A stretch of 58,813 bases of DNA. It comes from an uncultured Oscillospiraceae bacterium. Lineage in GTDB: Bacteria > Bacillota > Clostridia > Oscillospirales > Oscillospiraceae. Made by a program: the position numbers and the translations under genes. Location: the NCBI GenBank assembly GCA_910587285.1, contig CAJULM010000015.1, forward strand, positions 1 to 58,813. The letters are read 5' to 3'. Under the pieces are notes generated by a model that did not search any database, was not told where the DNA came from, and saw only the letters and a program-made list of their open reading frames with translations. Each line of letters opens with the position of its first letter. Position 1 is the stretch's first letter. Positions 41,528 to 49,742 of the stretch are shown in pieces.

Positions 41528-43198
41528 ATGAAAACCGACATTGAGATCGCCCAAAGCGCAACCATGCTCCCCATCTCCCAGGTGGCCGCCAGCGCCGGCA
41601 TCGACGAGAGCCTGCTGGAGCACTACGGCCGGGTGAAGGCAAAGCTGGACATCGGCCCCCTGCGGGAAAAGCCCCGGAAGGGAAAGCTGATCCTGGTCAC
41701 CGCCATCAACCCCACCCCCGCCGGGGAGGGAAAAACCACCACCAGCGTGGGCTTGGCCGACGCGCTGAAGCGGCTGGACAAAAACGTCCTGCTGTGCCTG
41801 CGTGAGCCCTCTTTAGGGCCGGTGTTTGGCGTCAAGGGCGGCGCGGCCGGCGGCGGATACGCCCAGGTGGTGCCCATGGAGGACATCAACCTCCACTTCA
41901 CCGGAGATTTCCACGCCATCGGCGCGGCCAACAACCTGTTGGCCGCCATGCTGGACAACCACATCCAGCAGGGCAACGCCCTGGGCATCGACGTGAAAAA
42001 GATTACCTGGCGGCGGTGCGTGGATATGAACGACCGCCAGCTGAGAAATATTGTGGACGGCCTGGGCGGCCGGATGCAGGGCGTGCCCCGGGAGGACGGC
42101 TTCGACATCACCGTGGCCAGCGAGATTATGGCGGTGCTGTGCCTGGCCACCGACCTGAAGGACCTGAAGGAGCGGCTCTCCCGCGTCATTGTGGGCTACA
42201 CCTATGACGACAAGCCCGTCACCGCCGCCGATTTGAAGGCCCAGGGCGCCATGGCCGCCTTGCTCAAGGACGCCATCAAGCCCAACCTGGTGCAGACCCT
42301 GGAGAACACCCCCGCTCTGGTCCACGGAGGCCCCTTCGCCAACATCGCCCACGGCTGCAACTCTGTCTCCGCCACCGATACCGCCCTCAAGCTGGCGGAC
42401 TACGTGGTCACGGAGGCGGGCTTCGGCGCGGACCTGGGCGCGGAAAAATTTTTGGATATCAAGTGCCGCGCCGCGGGGCTGACCCCCAGCGCCGTGGTCA
42501 TCGTGGCCACCGTCCGGGCCCTGAAGCACCACGGCGGCGCGGCCAGAGGCGACCTTGGAAAAGAGGACCTGGCGGCTCTGGAGAAGGGCCTGCCCAATCT
42601 CCTGCGCCATGTGGACAACATCAAAAACGTCTACCATCTCCCCTGCGTCGTCGCCATCAACGCCTTTCCCACCGACACCAAGGCCGAGCTGGAGCTGGTG
42701 GAGGCCAAGTGCCGGGAGCTGGGGGTCAACGCGGCCCTGTCCGAAGTGTGGGCCAAGGGCGGCGCGGGCGGCATCGCGCTGGCGGAGGAGGTGGTGCGCC
42801 TGTGCCGGCAGCCCGGGCCGGACCAGTTCACCTACGCCTACGAGGACGGCGCCTCTCTCCAACACAAACTCAACGCCATTGTGGGCCGGGTGTACCACGG
42901 CGAGCGGGCTGTGCTCACGCTCAACGCCCAAAAGCAGTACGAGCGGCTGGTTGAACAGGGCTTCGGGGACCTGCCCGTGTGCATGGCCAAAACCCAGTAC
43001 TCCTTCTCCGACGACCCCGCCCTGCTGGGCGCGCCGGAGGGCTTCACCGTCACCGTGCGCAATTTGAAGGTGTGCGCCGGCGCGGGCTTTATCGTCGCCC
43101 TCACCGGGGAAATCATGACCATGCCCGGCTTGCCCAAGGTCCCGGCGGCGGAAAAAATCGACGTGGACGAGAACGGCGTGATCTCCGGCCTATTCTAA
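41528..43198 (+). CDS. fhs: Formate-tetrahydrofolate ligase
   Basis: 556 residues, standard length. P-loop NPTPAGEGKTTTSVGLADAL at about 61-80, then LREPSLGPVFGVKGGAAGGGYAQ and HFTGDFHAI. It makes 10-formyl-THF from formate, THF and ATP, feeding PurN and AICAR transformylase. ATG 41528 follows AAAGGAGG; upstream in-frame codons lie in the riboswitch and are not translated. Confidence 0.97.
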   Translation: MKTDIEIAQSATMLPISQVAASAGIDESLLEHYGRVKAKLDIGPLREKPRKGKLILVTAINPTPAGEGKTTTSVGLADALKRLDKNVLLCLREPSLGPVFGVKGGAAGGGYAQVVPMEDINLHFTGDFHAIGAANNLLAAMLDNHIQQGNALGIDVKKITWRRCVDMNDRQLRNIVDGLGGRMQGVPREDGFDITVASEIMAVLCLATDLKDLKERLSRVIVGYTYDDKPVTAADLKAQGAMAALLKDAIKPNLVQTLENTPALVHGGPFANIAHGCNSVSATDTALKLADYVVTEAGFGADLGAEKFLDIKCRAAGLTPSAVVIVATVRALKHHGGAARGDLGKEDLAALEKGLPNLLRHVDNIKNVYHLPCVVAINAFPTDTKAELELVEAKCRELGVNAALSEVWAKGGAGGIALAEEVVRLCRQPGPDQFTYAYEDGASLQHKLNAIVGRVYHGERAVLTLNAQKQYERLVEQGFGDLPVCMAKTQYSFSDDPALLGAPEGFTVTVRNLKVCAGAGFIVALTGEIMTMPGLPKVPAAEKIDVDENGVISGLF

Positions 43199-43225
43199 GC
43201 TTTTTCCCTTGAGGTGATTCCAACT

Positions 43226-44419
43226 ATGAACATCAAAACCATGCTGGCCGCGCTCCAGGGCGTGACCGCCTATAAAGATATCCTCCCCCTGCCCGTGATG
43301 GACTGCGCCCTGCGCTTGGTCACTCGCACCGTCCACGGGGACGGTCTGGGCGGCCTGGAGGCCTATACCGACCTGTTCTACCAGCTGCGTCAGGCGGGCC
43401 ACACCGGCCTGGGCGGCTGGCTGGGGGAGGCGCTGCGCTGGTCGGAGGGCCCCTATCCCCTGCTGGCCGAGCGGGGGGACCGGGACCCCGCCTTGGAGCA
43501 GGCCGCACGGCTGGATATCTCCGCCTTTGAGCTGCTGGCCAGCGTGGACTGCGACAAGTGGCTGGCCCACTTGGGCCGCCTGCTGGACAGCGACTACCAG
43601 GGGGTGCTCACCTCCCTGCCCCGGTGGCAGCGGGGCGTCCCCTTCTCCTTCGACGCGCTCACCCAGGCCTACCGCCAGGAGGGCGCGGGAAAATTTGCCC
43701 GCTACCGGGCCTTCGTGTGGGACCGGGGCGCGCTCATCCCCGTGGCCAGCCCCGACTGCCCCCCCTCCAGCGCCCTGCTGGGCTACGACGGGCAGCGCGC
43801 CGAGGTGGAGCGCAACACCCGCGCCCTGGTGGCCGGACAGCCGGTGAACAACGTCCTGCTCTACGGCGAGAGCGGCACGGGCAAATCCGCCACGGTGAAA
43901 AACCTGCTCACCCTCCCGGGACTGGAGGAGCTGCGCATCATCGAAGCGGACAAGGAGAATTTAGGCGGCCTGCCCGCCCTCATCCGCACCCTGGACGGCC
44001 GGCGGCAGAAGTTCATTGTATTCATTGACGACCTCACCTTCGACCGCGACGACCCTACATACTCCATTCTCAAGACCATTTTGGAGGGCGGCGTGGAGCG
44101 CCGGCCCCAGAACGTGGCGGTGTACGCCACCTCCAACCGCCGCCATTTGGTGCGCCAGACCATTTCGGAGCGGGCGGGGGACGAGATGGACCGCTCGGAG
44201 ACCATCCGGGAAAAGACCTCTCTGGCCGACCGGTTTGGCCTGCGGGTGCTGTTCCAGGGACTGACCAAGCCGGAGTTTCTGGCCCTGGTGGATATGCTGG
44301 CCGCCCAGCGGGGGGTGGAGCTGCCCCAGGAGGAGCTCCACCGCCGGGCAGTGGCCTGGGAACGGTTCCACGGGGCTCAGACCCCCCGGACCGCCCTGCA
44401 ATTCATCCTCTCTCTCTAA
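43226..44419 (+). CDS. DUF815 family ATPase
   Basis: 397 residues from ATG 43226, behind GAGGTGA. The C-terminal half is AAA-like: Walker A LLYGESGTGKSATVKN (about 211-226), Walker B FIVFIDDLTFD, sensor YATSNRRH. The family has no settled function. It lies 28 bases after fhs, so is likely on the riboswitch-controlled transcript. Confidence 0.85.
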   Translation: MNIKTMLAALQGVTAYKDILPLPVMDCALRLVTRTVHGDGLGGLEAYTDLFYQLRQAGHTGLGGWLGEALRWSEGPYPLLAERGDRDPALEQAARLDISAFELLASVDCDKWLAHLGRLLDSDYQGVLTSLPRWQRGVPFSFDALTQAYRQEGAGKFARYRAFVWDRGALIPVASPDCPPSSALLGYDGQRAEVERNTRALVAGQPVNNVLLYGESGTGKSATVKNLLTLPGLEELRIIEADKENLGGLPALIRTLDGRRQKFIVFIDDLTFDRDDPTYSILKTILEGGVERRPQNVAVYATSNRRHLVRQTISERAGDEMDRSETIREKTSLADRFGLRVLFQGLTKPEFLALVDMLAAQRGVELPQEELHRRAVAWERFHGAQTPRTALQFILSL

Positions 44420-44423
44420 CGGC

Positions 44424-44458
44424 AAGAGGAGCCGCCCCCAGCGGGGCGGCTCCTCTTT
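44424..44458. terminator. Terminator after the DUF815 gene
   Basis: AGAGGAGCCGCCCC pairs with GGGGCGGCTCCTCT, followed by a short T run. Confidence 0.8.
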
Positions 44459-44459
44459 G

Positions 44460-44475
44460 TGTTTCACGTGAAACA
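44460..44475. other. parS centromere site
   Basis: TGTTTCACGTGAAACA, a perfect 16-base palindrome identical to the Firmicutes parS consensus bound by ParB/Spo0J. It lies in the non-coding gap between convergent units, right after a terminator. Such sites cluster near the replication origin. Confidence 0.92.
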
Positions 44476-44497
44476 TCAGTTCTATCTTCGCCTCAGC

Positions 44498-44980
44498 TCA
44501 CTCCTGGGGCTTGTCATCCTCCGCCGCGGGCTCCACAGGCTCCTCCGCCTCGCAGCAGCAGGACTCCTCTGTCTGGCAGCAGCAAGGCTCCTCCGCCTCG
44601 GCGTCCAGCTCGGTGTCCTCCTCGCCGATGTGGCCCGCCGCCTTGATGTCGGCGATGCGCTCGTTGTTGTAGGAGATGCGGGCCAGGGCGTCGGTGATGC
44701 GCTGGCACAGGTCGGCGTAGGCCGCCTCGGGGGCGGAGCCCCGCTCGGCATAGTACAGCTTGCCCAGCTCGGAGTACGCCTTGCGGATGGCCTCCTGCTC
44801 GGTGGAGTTCTGCACCTTCAGCTTGCCGATCTCGGACAGCTCCTTCGCCTTGGCTGCGCCGGTGTCGGCCAGCTCGCGGGCCTTGGCGATGCCGGTGTCG
44901 GTCAGTTCCTTTGCCTTGGTCACACCGGATTGGGCGAAGACCACGGCCTTGTCCTTCAGGCTCTCAAAATCAATACTCAT
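44498..44980 (-). CDS. Repeat coiled-coil protein with cysteine-cluster tail
   Basis: 160 residues. The N-terminal part is built from three near-identical units of about 11 residues (KELTDTGIAKA, RELADTGAAKA, KELSEIGKLKV), predicted as an amphipathic helix. A middle helical region follows (YSELGKLYYAERG), then an acidic tail with two clusters, CCCQ and CCCE, that could bind metal. No signal peptide. Family not recognised, although similar small helical proteins occur in Clostridia. Confidence 0.65.
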   Translation of the reverse strand: MSIDFESLKDKAVVFAQSGVTKAKELTDTGIAKARELADTGAAKAKELSEIGKLKVQNSTEQEAIRKAYSELGKLYYAERGSAPEAAYADLCQRITDALARISYNNERIADIKAAGHIGEEDTELDAEAEEPCCCQTEESCCCEAEEPVEPAAEDDKPQE

Positions 44981-45143
44981 ATTAAATTCCTCCTGTTCAG
45001 AATACGTGGGCCGCCGCCCGGCGGCGCTGCCCGGCGCCGCCTGAATTCCACTGACGTTATTTTATTCGCTTCCGGGACAAAATGCAAGAGACTTTTCCCA
45101 TTGTTTAGAAAGGTTTAATACTTTGTCAAAAATTTCGCCAAAA

Positions 45144-46112
45144 TTACTCCTTATCCGGCTCCTCCCCACCCAGCACCTCCTGGATGAGAAAGCGGGGCCG
45201 GCCCTTGCTCTCCAAATAGAGCTTGCCCAGGTACTCGCCGATCACGCCCAGGGACAGCAGAATCAGCCCCCCGATGAGCCACACCGAGCAGGCCAGGCTG
45301 GCCCAGCCGGTGACGGTGTTCCCCGTGGCCCAGCGGACCACATTGTACGCAATCATGACGATGGACGCCAGGAACACCAAAAAACCCATGGCGGTAATCA
45401 TCCGCAAGGGCTTCACAGACAGAGACGTGACTCCCTCCAGGGCCAGGGCCGCCATCTTCTTCAGCGGGTACTTGCTCTCCCCCGCAAACCGCGTCCCTCT
45501 CTGATACTCCACCGTGTCGGTGCGGTAGCCGATCATGGGCACGATGCCCCGAAGAAATAGGTTGACTTCTGTAAACCCGGCCAGCCCGTCCAGCGCCCGG
45601 CGGGACATCAGGCGGAAATCCGCGTGGTTGAACACCGTCTCCACCCCCAGCAGCGCCAGCACCCGGTAATAGGCCTCGGCGGTGGTGCGCTTGAAAAAGG
45701 TGTCCGTCTTCCGGGAGGAGCGCACGCCGTACACAATATCCACCCCGTCCAGGTACTTGTCCACCATGGCGTCGATGGCGTCCACGTCGTCTTGAAGGTC
45801 GGCGTCCATGGAGACGACCATATCGGCCCGGTCCTTCGCCGTCATCAGCCCCGCCAGCAGGGCGTTCTGATGCCCCCGGTTTCGGGACAGGTTCACACCG
45901 CAGAATAGGCGGCCGCCCCGGTGGAGCTGCTCAATCAGCGCCCAGGTCTTGTCCCTGGAGCCGTCGTTCACAAAGAGCACCCGGCTCCGGGCGCTCACCT
46001 TCCCCGCCGACATCAGTGCGCGCAGCTTGTCCTCCAGGCGGCGGGCAGTCTCGGGCAGGACCTCCTCCTCATTATAGCAGGGCACCACGATATACAGGGT
46101 ATTTCCGGGCAT
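45144..46112 (-). CDS. GtrB/YkcC-type family 2 glycosyltransferase
   Basis: 322 residues. GT2 domain with VVPCYNEEEVL, LFVNDGSRDKTW, SRNRGHQNALLAGL and MDADLQDD (metal-binding DxD); two C-terminal membrane helices (MGFLVFLASIVMIAYNVV and LACSVWLIGGLILLSLGVIG). Such enzymes transfer a sugar from UDP or GDP to undecaprenyl phosphate for later wall or teichoic acid decoration. No flippase adjoins. Confidence 0.9.
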   Translation of the reverse strand: MPGNTLYIVVPCYNEEEVLPETARRLEDKLRALMSAGKVSARSRVLFVNDGSRDKTWALIEQLHRGGRLFCGVNLSRNRGHQNALLAGLMTAKDRADMVVSMDADLQDDVDAIDAMVDKYLDGVDIVYGVRSSRKTDTFFKRTTAEAYYRVLALLGVETVFNHADFRLMSRRALDGLAGFTEVNLFLRGIVPMIGYRTDTVEYQRGTRFAGESKYPLKKMAALALEGVTSLSVKPLRMITAMGFLVFLASIVMIAYNVVRWATGNTVTGWASLACSVWLIGGLILLSLGVIGEYLGKLYLESKGRPRFLIQEVLGGEEPDKE

Positions 46113-46171
46113 AGGGCGACCTCCTCGCGGCCCCGGACGGGGCCTTACAATTTATGTTATTTTAACAGACG

Positions 46172-46199
46172 GCGGACCTGCCGTCAAGGACAGGTCCGC
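46172..46199 (-). terminator. Possible terminator after dut
   Basis: GCGGACCTG (46172-46180) pairs with CAGGTCCGC (46191-46199); T run weak on the minus strand. Confidence 0.45.
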
Positions 46200-46206
46200 G
46201 CCGCGT

Positions 46207-46650
46207 TTATCTGCTTCCCGTGGAGCCGAAGCCGCCCGCGCCCCGGCCGGTGTCGTCCAGCTCCTCCGCCGGGATAAATTGGGCGGTGAGGTAGGGGACA
46301 ATGACCAGTTGGGCCACCCGGTCGCCGTCCTCCACCACCTGGGGGACGCTCCCGTGGTTGTGGAGGGCCACCCGGACCTCCCCGCGGTAGTCGGCGTCGA
46401 TAACGCCCACCTTGTTGGCCGGGGCCAGCCCCCTTTTCGTGGCCAGCCCGGAGCGAGCATATACCAGCCCCACATACCCCTGGGGGATGGCCACGGCCAG
46501 CCCGGTGTGGAGCAGCACCGTCTCGCCGGGGGCGATGGCCACCGGGCCGTCGGTGAGGACGTATAGGTCGGCCCCGGCGGCGTCGGCGGAGCCGTAGGCG
46601 GGCAGCTTGGCCCGGGGGTCCAGAAGCTGGACGGAAACAGGCGCAGTCAT
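46207..46650 (-). CDS. dut: dUTP diphosphatase
   Basis: 147 residues with the five trimeric dUTPase motifs: AAGADLYVL, ARSGLATKRGL, GVIDADYRGEV (catalytic Asp), GDRVAQLVI and RGAGGFGSTG. Removes dUTP and supplies dUMP for dTMP synthesis. Same direction and 12 bases after nrdG, forming a dNTP unit. Confidence 0.96.
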   Translation of the reverse strand: MTAPVSVQLLDPRAKLPAYGSADAAGADLYVLTDGPVAIAPGETVLLHTGLAVAIPQGYVGLVYARSGLATKRGLAPANKVGVIDADYRGEVRVALHNHGSVPQVVEDGDRVAQLVIVPYLTAQFIPAEELDDTGRGAGGFGSTGSR

Positions 46651-46662
46651 AAAACAGCCTCC

Positions 46663-47211
46663 TTATACAGTAATCGGTTGTATCGTCAGTTCCCCGTCCC
46701 ACAGAACGGGCGCGCGGGCGGTCAGACTGGCGGGAACGTTTAAAATCCGCTGGTTGGAAGACCCACGGAAACGCAGGTTCAAATCCTTTTTCGCCTCCAC
46801 GAAGGGCCCATCCACCAGCACGTCCAGCAGAGAGAGCAGCCCGTCGGTGCACTCGCACCGGGCCCGGCTGTCCCGCCACAGCTCTCCGTCCAGGGTGTAA
46901 CCGGAGTAACACCAGATCTCTTTGTCCGGGTACGTCCCCTTCACCCGCCGCAGAAAGGGCAGCAGCGCCCGCTGGTTGTCCGGCTCAAAGGGCTCGCCCC
47001 CCAAGAGGGACAGGCCCTTGACGTGGGCGGGGGCCAGGGCCGCAATGATTTGGTCCTCCTCCGCCCTTGTGAATGGCTGGCCGTAGCCGAAATCCCAGGC
47101 CTCCTCGTTAAAGCAGCCGGGGCAGCGGTGGGTGCAGCCCGACACGAACAGGGACACCCGCACGCCGGGGCCGTTGGCCACGTCGGCCCATTTGATGGTG
47201 GCGTAATTCAT
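46663..47211 (-). CDS. nrdG: Anaerobic ribonucleotide reductase activating protein
   Basis: 182 residues from ATG 47211. Radical SAM motif GCTHRCPGCFNEEAW (CxxxCxxC), GGEPF, and WCYSGYTLDGEL. It generates the glycyl radical of NrdD. An in-frame start at 47226 lacks a ribosome site. It follows nrdD across a 60-base gap holding a hairpin. Confidence 0.95.
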   Translation of the reverse strand: MNYATIKWADVANGPGVRVSLFVSGCTHRCPGCFNEEAWDFGYGQPFTRAEEDQIIAALAPAHVKGLSLLGGEPFEPDNQRALLPFLRRVKGTYPDKEIWCYSGYTLDGELWRDSRARCECTDGLLSLLDVLVDGPFVEAKKDLNLRFRGSSNQRILNVPASLTARAPVLWDGELTIQPITV

Positions 47212-47232
47212 GGCAGAATTCCTCATTTCACG

Positions 47233-47263
47233 AAAAAGGGACGACCGGCACGGCCGTCCCTTT
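47233..47263 (-). terminator. Intercistronic hairpin between nrdD and nrdG
   Basis: AAAGGGACG pairs with CGTCCCTTT; minus-strand readout continues TTTC. May partly terminate, making nrdG less abundant than nrdD. Confidence 0.55.
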
Positions 47264-47271
47264 CCTCTTTT

Positions 47272-49398
47272 TTACAGATGGAGCACCCGGGAGGCGATCT
47301 CCTTAGTCTTGCCCTCGTTCCAGAAGTTCTCCCCCAGGTAGCCGCAGGTGCGCCGCGTCACGTTCATCTTGGCGTGGTCCTTGTTGTGGCACATGGGGCA
47401 CTCCCACTCGTTGTCATCGTTGACGATGATCTCTCCGTCATAGCCGCACACCTGGCAGTAGTCGCTCTTGGTGTTGAATTCGGCGTACTGAATGTTGTCG
47501 TAGATGAAGCGCACCACGTCCTTCAGGGCCTCCAGATTGTGGCGCATATTGGGAATCTCCACGTAGGAAATGCAGCCGCCGCTGGAGATTTTCTGGAACT
47601 GGCTCTCAAAGGTGAACTTGGCGAAGGCGTCGATGTCCTCCCGCACGTCCACGTGGTAGCTGTTGGTGTAGTAGCCCTTGTCCGTCACGTCGGGGATGGT
47701 GCCGAAGCGCTCCTTGTCGATGCGGGCGAACCGGTAGCACAGGCTCTCCGCCGGAGTGCCGTACAGGGCAAAGCCGATGTTGGTCTCCTTTCTCCAGCGG
47801 TCGGTGGTGGCGCGCAGATGCTTCATCACCCGAAGGGCAAAGTCCTCCCCCTCCGGCTCGGTCTGAGAGCAGCCCTTCACCAAGTGGGTCAGCTCATACA
47901 GCCCGATGTACCCCAGGGAGATGGAGGAGTACCCGCCGTACAGCAGCTTGTCGATGGCCTCCCCCTTGTCCAGCCGGGCCACCGCGCCATACTGCCAGTG
48001 GATGGGAGACACGTCGGAGCGGATACCCTTCAGGGCGTTGTGGCGGCACATGAGAGCCTCGAAGCACAGCTCCAGCCGCTTCTCCAGGATCGCCCAGAAC
48101 TTGTCCTCGTCCTGGCCGGAGAGGATGCCGATCTGGGGCAGGTTGATGGACACCACGCCCTGGTTGAATCGGCCTTCGAACTTGTAGTTTCCGGAAGAAT
48201 CCTTCCAGGGGGCCAGGAAAGATCGGCAGCCCATGGGGGAGAACACGTTGCCCTCGTAGTGCTCCCGCATCTTCTTGGCGGAGATGTAGTCGGGGTACAT
48301 CCGCTTGGCGGAGCACTTCACCGCCAGCTCGGTGAGGTAGTCGAACTCCCCGCCGGTGAGGTTGTTGCACTCGTCCAGCACGTACACCAGCTTGGGGAAG
48401 GCGGGGGTGATGTACACGCCCTTCTCGTTCTTGATGCCCTCCAGCCGCTGGGTGAGAATCTCCTGAATGATGGCGGCGTTCTCCTTGATATAGGGGTCGC
48501 CCTCCCGCAGCACCAAGAACAGGGTGACGAAGGGGGACTGGCCGTTGGTGGTCATCAGGGTGTTGATCTGATACTGGATGGTCTGCACGCCGCTCCTGAG
48601 CTCGTCCTTGGTGCGGGCGGCGGCGATCTTCTCCACGGTGGCGTCGTCCAGCTCGGGGGCGGCCTCCCGGGTGCGGCGGAGATACTTCTCGTAGGAAATC
48701 CGCAGATATTTGCCCAGATGGCTCATCTCCACCGACTGTCCGCCGTACTGGTTGGAGGCCACGCAGGAGATGATCTGGGTGACGACGGTGCACGCCACCT
48801 GGAAGCTCTTGGGGGACTCGATGAGCTTGCCGTTGATCATGGTGCCGTTGTCCAGCATATCCCCGATATTCACCAGGCAGCAGTTGAAAATGTGCTGGAC
48901 GAAATAGTCCGCGTCGTGAAAGTGGAGCACGCCGTCGTCATGGGCCTTGGAGATGTGCTCGGGGAGCAGAATCCGCCGGGTCAGGTCCCGGCTCACCTCG
49001 CCGGCGATATAGTCCCGCTGGGTGGAGGCGATGGCGGTGTTCTTGTTGGCGTTCTCCTCCGCCAGCTCCTTGTTGTCGTTGCGAATCAGCGCCAGAATGG
49101 ACTCGTCGGTGGTGTTGGCCTTGCGCACCAGCGCCCGCGTATAGCGGTAGATGATGTACGCCTTGGCCAGCTCGTACTTGCCGGCGGCCATCAGCTTGGT
49201 CTCCACCATGTCCTGAATATCCTCCACCAGCAGGCGCTTACGGCCCTTGGTGTCGGCCACAGCGTCGGCAATGGCGTCAATGGACCCCTCGTCAATGCGG
49301 TAGGGCTCGTCCACCGCCAGATTGGCCTTTTGGATGGCGGCTACGATTTTGGCGCGGTCAAATTCCACAATGGAATCGTCTCTTTTAATGACTTTCAT
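47272..49398 (-). CDS. nrdD: Anaerobic ribonucleoside-triphosphate reductase
   Basis: 708 residues. N-terminal ATP-cone (MKVIKRDDSIVEFDRAKIV), catalytic barrel, a zinc site CQVCGYDGEI...CPMCHNKDH, and the C-terminal glycyl-radical motif RRTCGYLGENFWNEG. It reduces NTPs to dNTPs without oxygen, indicating anaerobic life. Expression probably under NrdR through boxes upstream. Confidence 0.97.
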   Translation of the reverse strand: MKVIKRDDSIVEFDRAKIVAAIQKANLAVDEPYRIDEGSIDAIADAVADTKGRKRLLVEDIQDMVETKLMAAGKYELAKAYIIYRYTRALVRKANTTDESILALIRNDNKELAEENANKNTAIASTQRDYIAGEVSRDLTRRILLPEHISKAHDDGVLHFHDADYFVQHIFNCCLVNIGDMLDNGTMINGKLIESPKSFQVACTVVTQIISCVASNQYGGQSVEMSHLGKYLRISYEKYLRRTREAAPELDDATVEKIAAARTKDELRSGVQTIQYQINTLMTTNGQSPFVTLFLVLREGDPYIKENAAIIQEILTQRLEGIKNEKGVYITPAFPKLVYVLDECNNLTGGEFDYLTELAVKCSAKRMYPDYISAKKMREHYEGNVFSPMGCRSFLAPWKDSSGNYKFEGRFNQGVVSINLPQIGILSGQDEDKFWAILEKRLELCFEALMCRHNALKGIRSDVSPIHWQYGAVARLDKGEAIDKLLYGGYSSISLGYIGLYELTHLVKGCSQTEPEGEDFALRVMKHLRATTDRWRKETNIGFALYGTPAESLCYRFARIDKERFGTIPDVTDKGYYTNSYHVDVREDIDAFAKFTFESQFQKISSGGCISYVEIPNMRHNLEALKDVVRFIYDNIQYAEFNTKSDYCQVCGYDGEIIVNDDNEWECPMCHNKDHAKMNVTRRTCGYLGENFWNEGKTKEIASRVLHL

Positions 49399-49502
49399 TG
49401 GTAGGCTCCCTTCCTTACATCCATCTTTTGGCGCGCATACGGGCCAAGAGCAGAACCCCCCGACCCGGCGCAGATGCAGACTTCAGTGAGGGGCGCTCCA
49501 TC

Positions 49503-49563
49503 ATAATACTATATCTTGTGGTCCGTGTCAAGATATCCCAGCTATATTTCGCAAATATTGTGT
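49503..49563 (-). promoter_or_regulatory. nrdD promoter with two NrdR-like boxes
   Basis: Minus strand TTGACA (49526-49531), 17 bases, TATTAT (49503-49508). A NrdR-like box ATACTATATCTTGTGG covers 49506-49521, inside the promoter; a weaker one, TTCGCAAATATTGTGT, lies at 49548-49563. The centres are 42 bases apart, a whole number of helical turns. The rest of 49399-49742 shows no other gene. Confidence 0.7.
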
Positions 49564-49742
49564 CTCTCCCCTCAGACCCCTTGGCGCGCAACAGGTTGCG
49601 GCGTTTGTGTCCGCTTTGCCCGCCTGCACATAGACTGGAATGCACCCAGATGGGTATTGCGCCCGTACCCCCGCGCCCAACTCCGGCCTCGGCGGGGACT
49701 GCGGAATCCTCCTGGGCCGGGGCCGGTGAAAGGAGCGTACTC

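Noticed and set aside
44459..45118. Frames starting MFHVKH on both strands near 44460-44476
   Set aside because: MFHVKH is the translation of the parS palindrome itself; neither frame resembles a protein family.
47023..49404. 793-codon plus-strand frame
   Set aside because: Antisense shadow of nrdD and nrdG; no family motifs.
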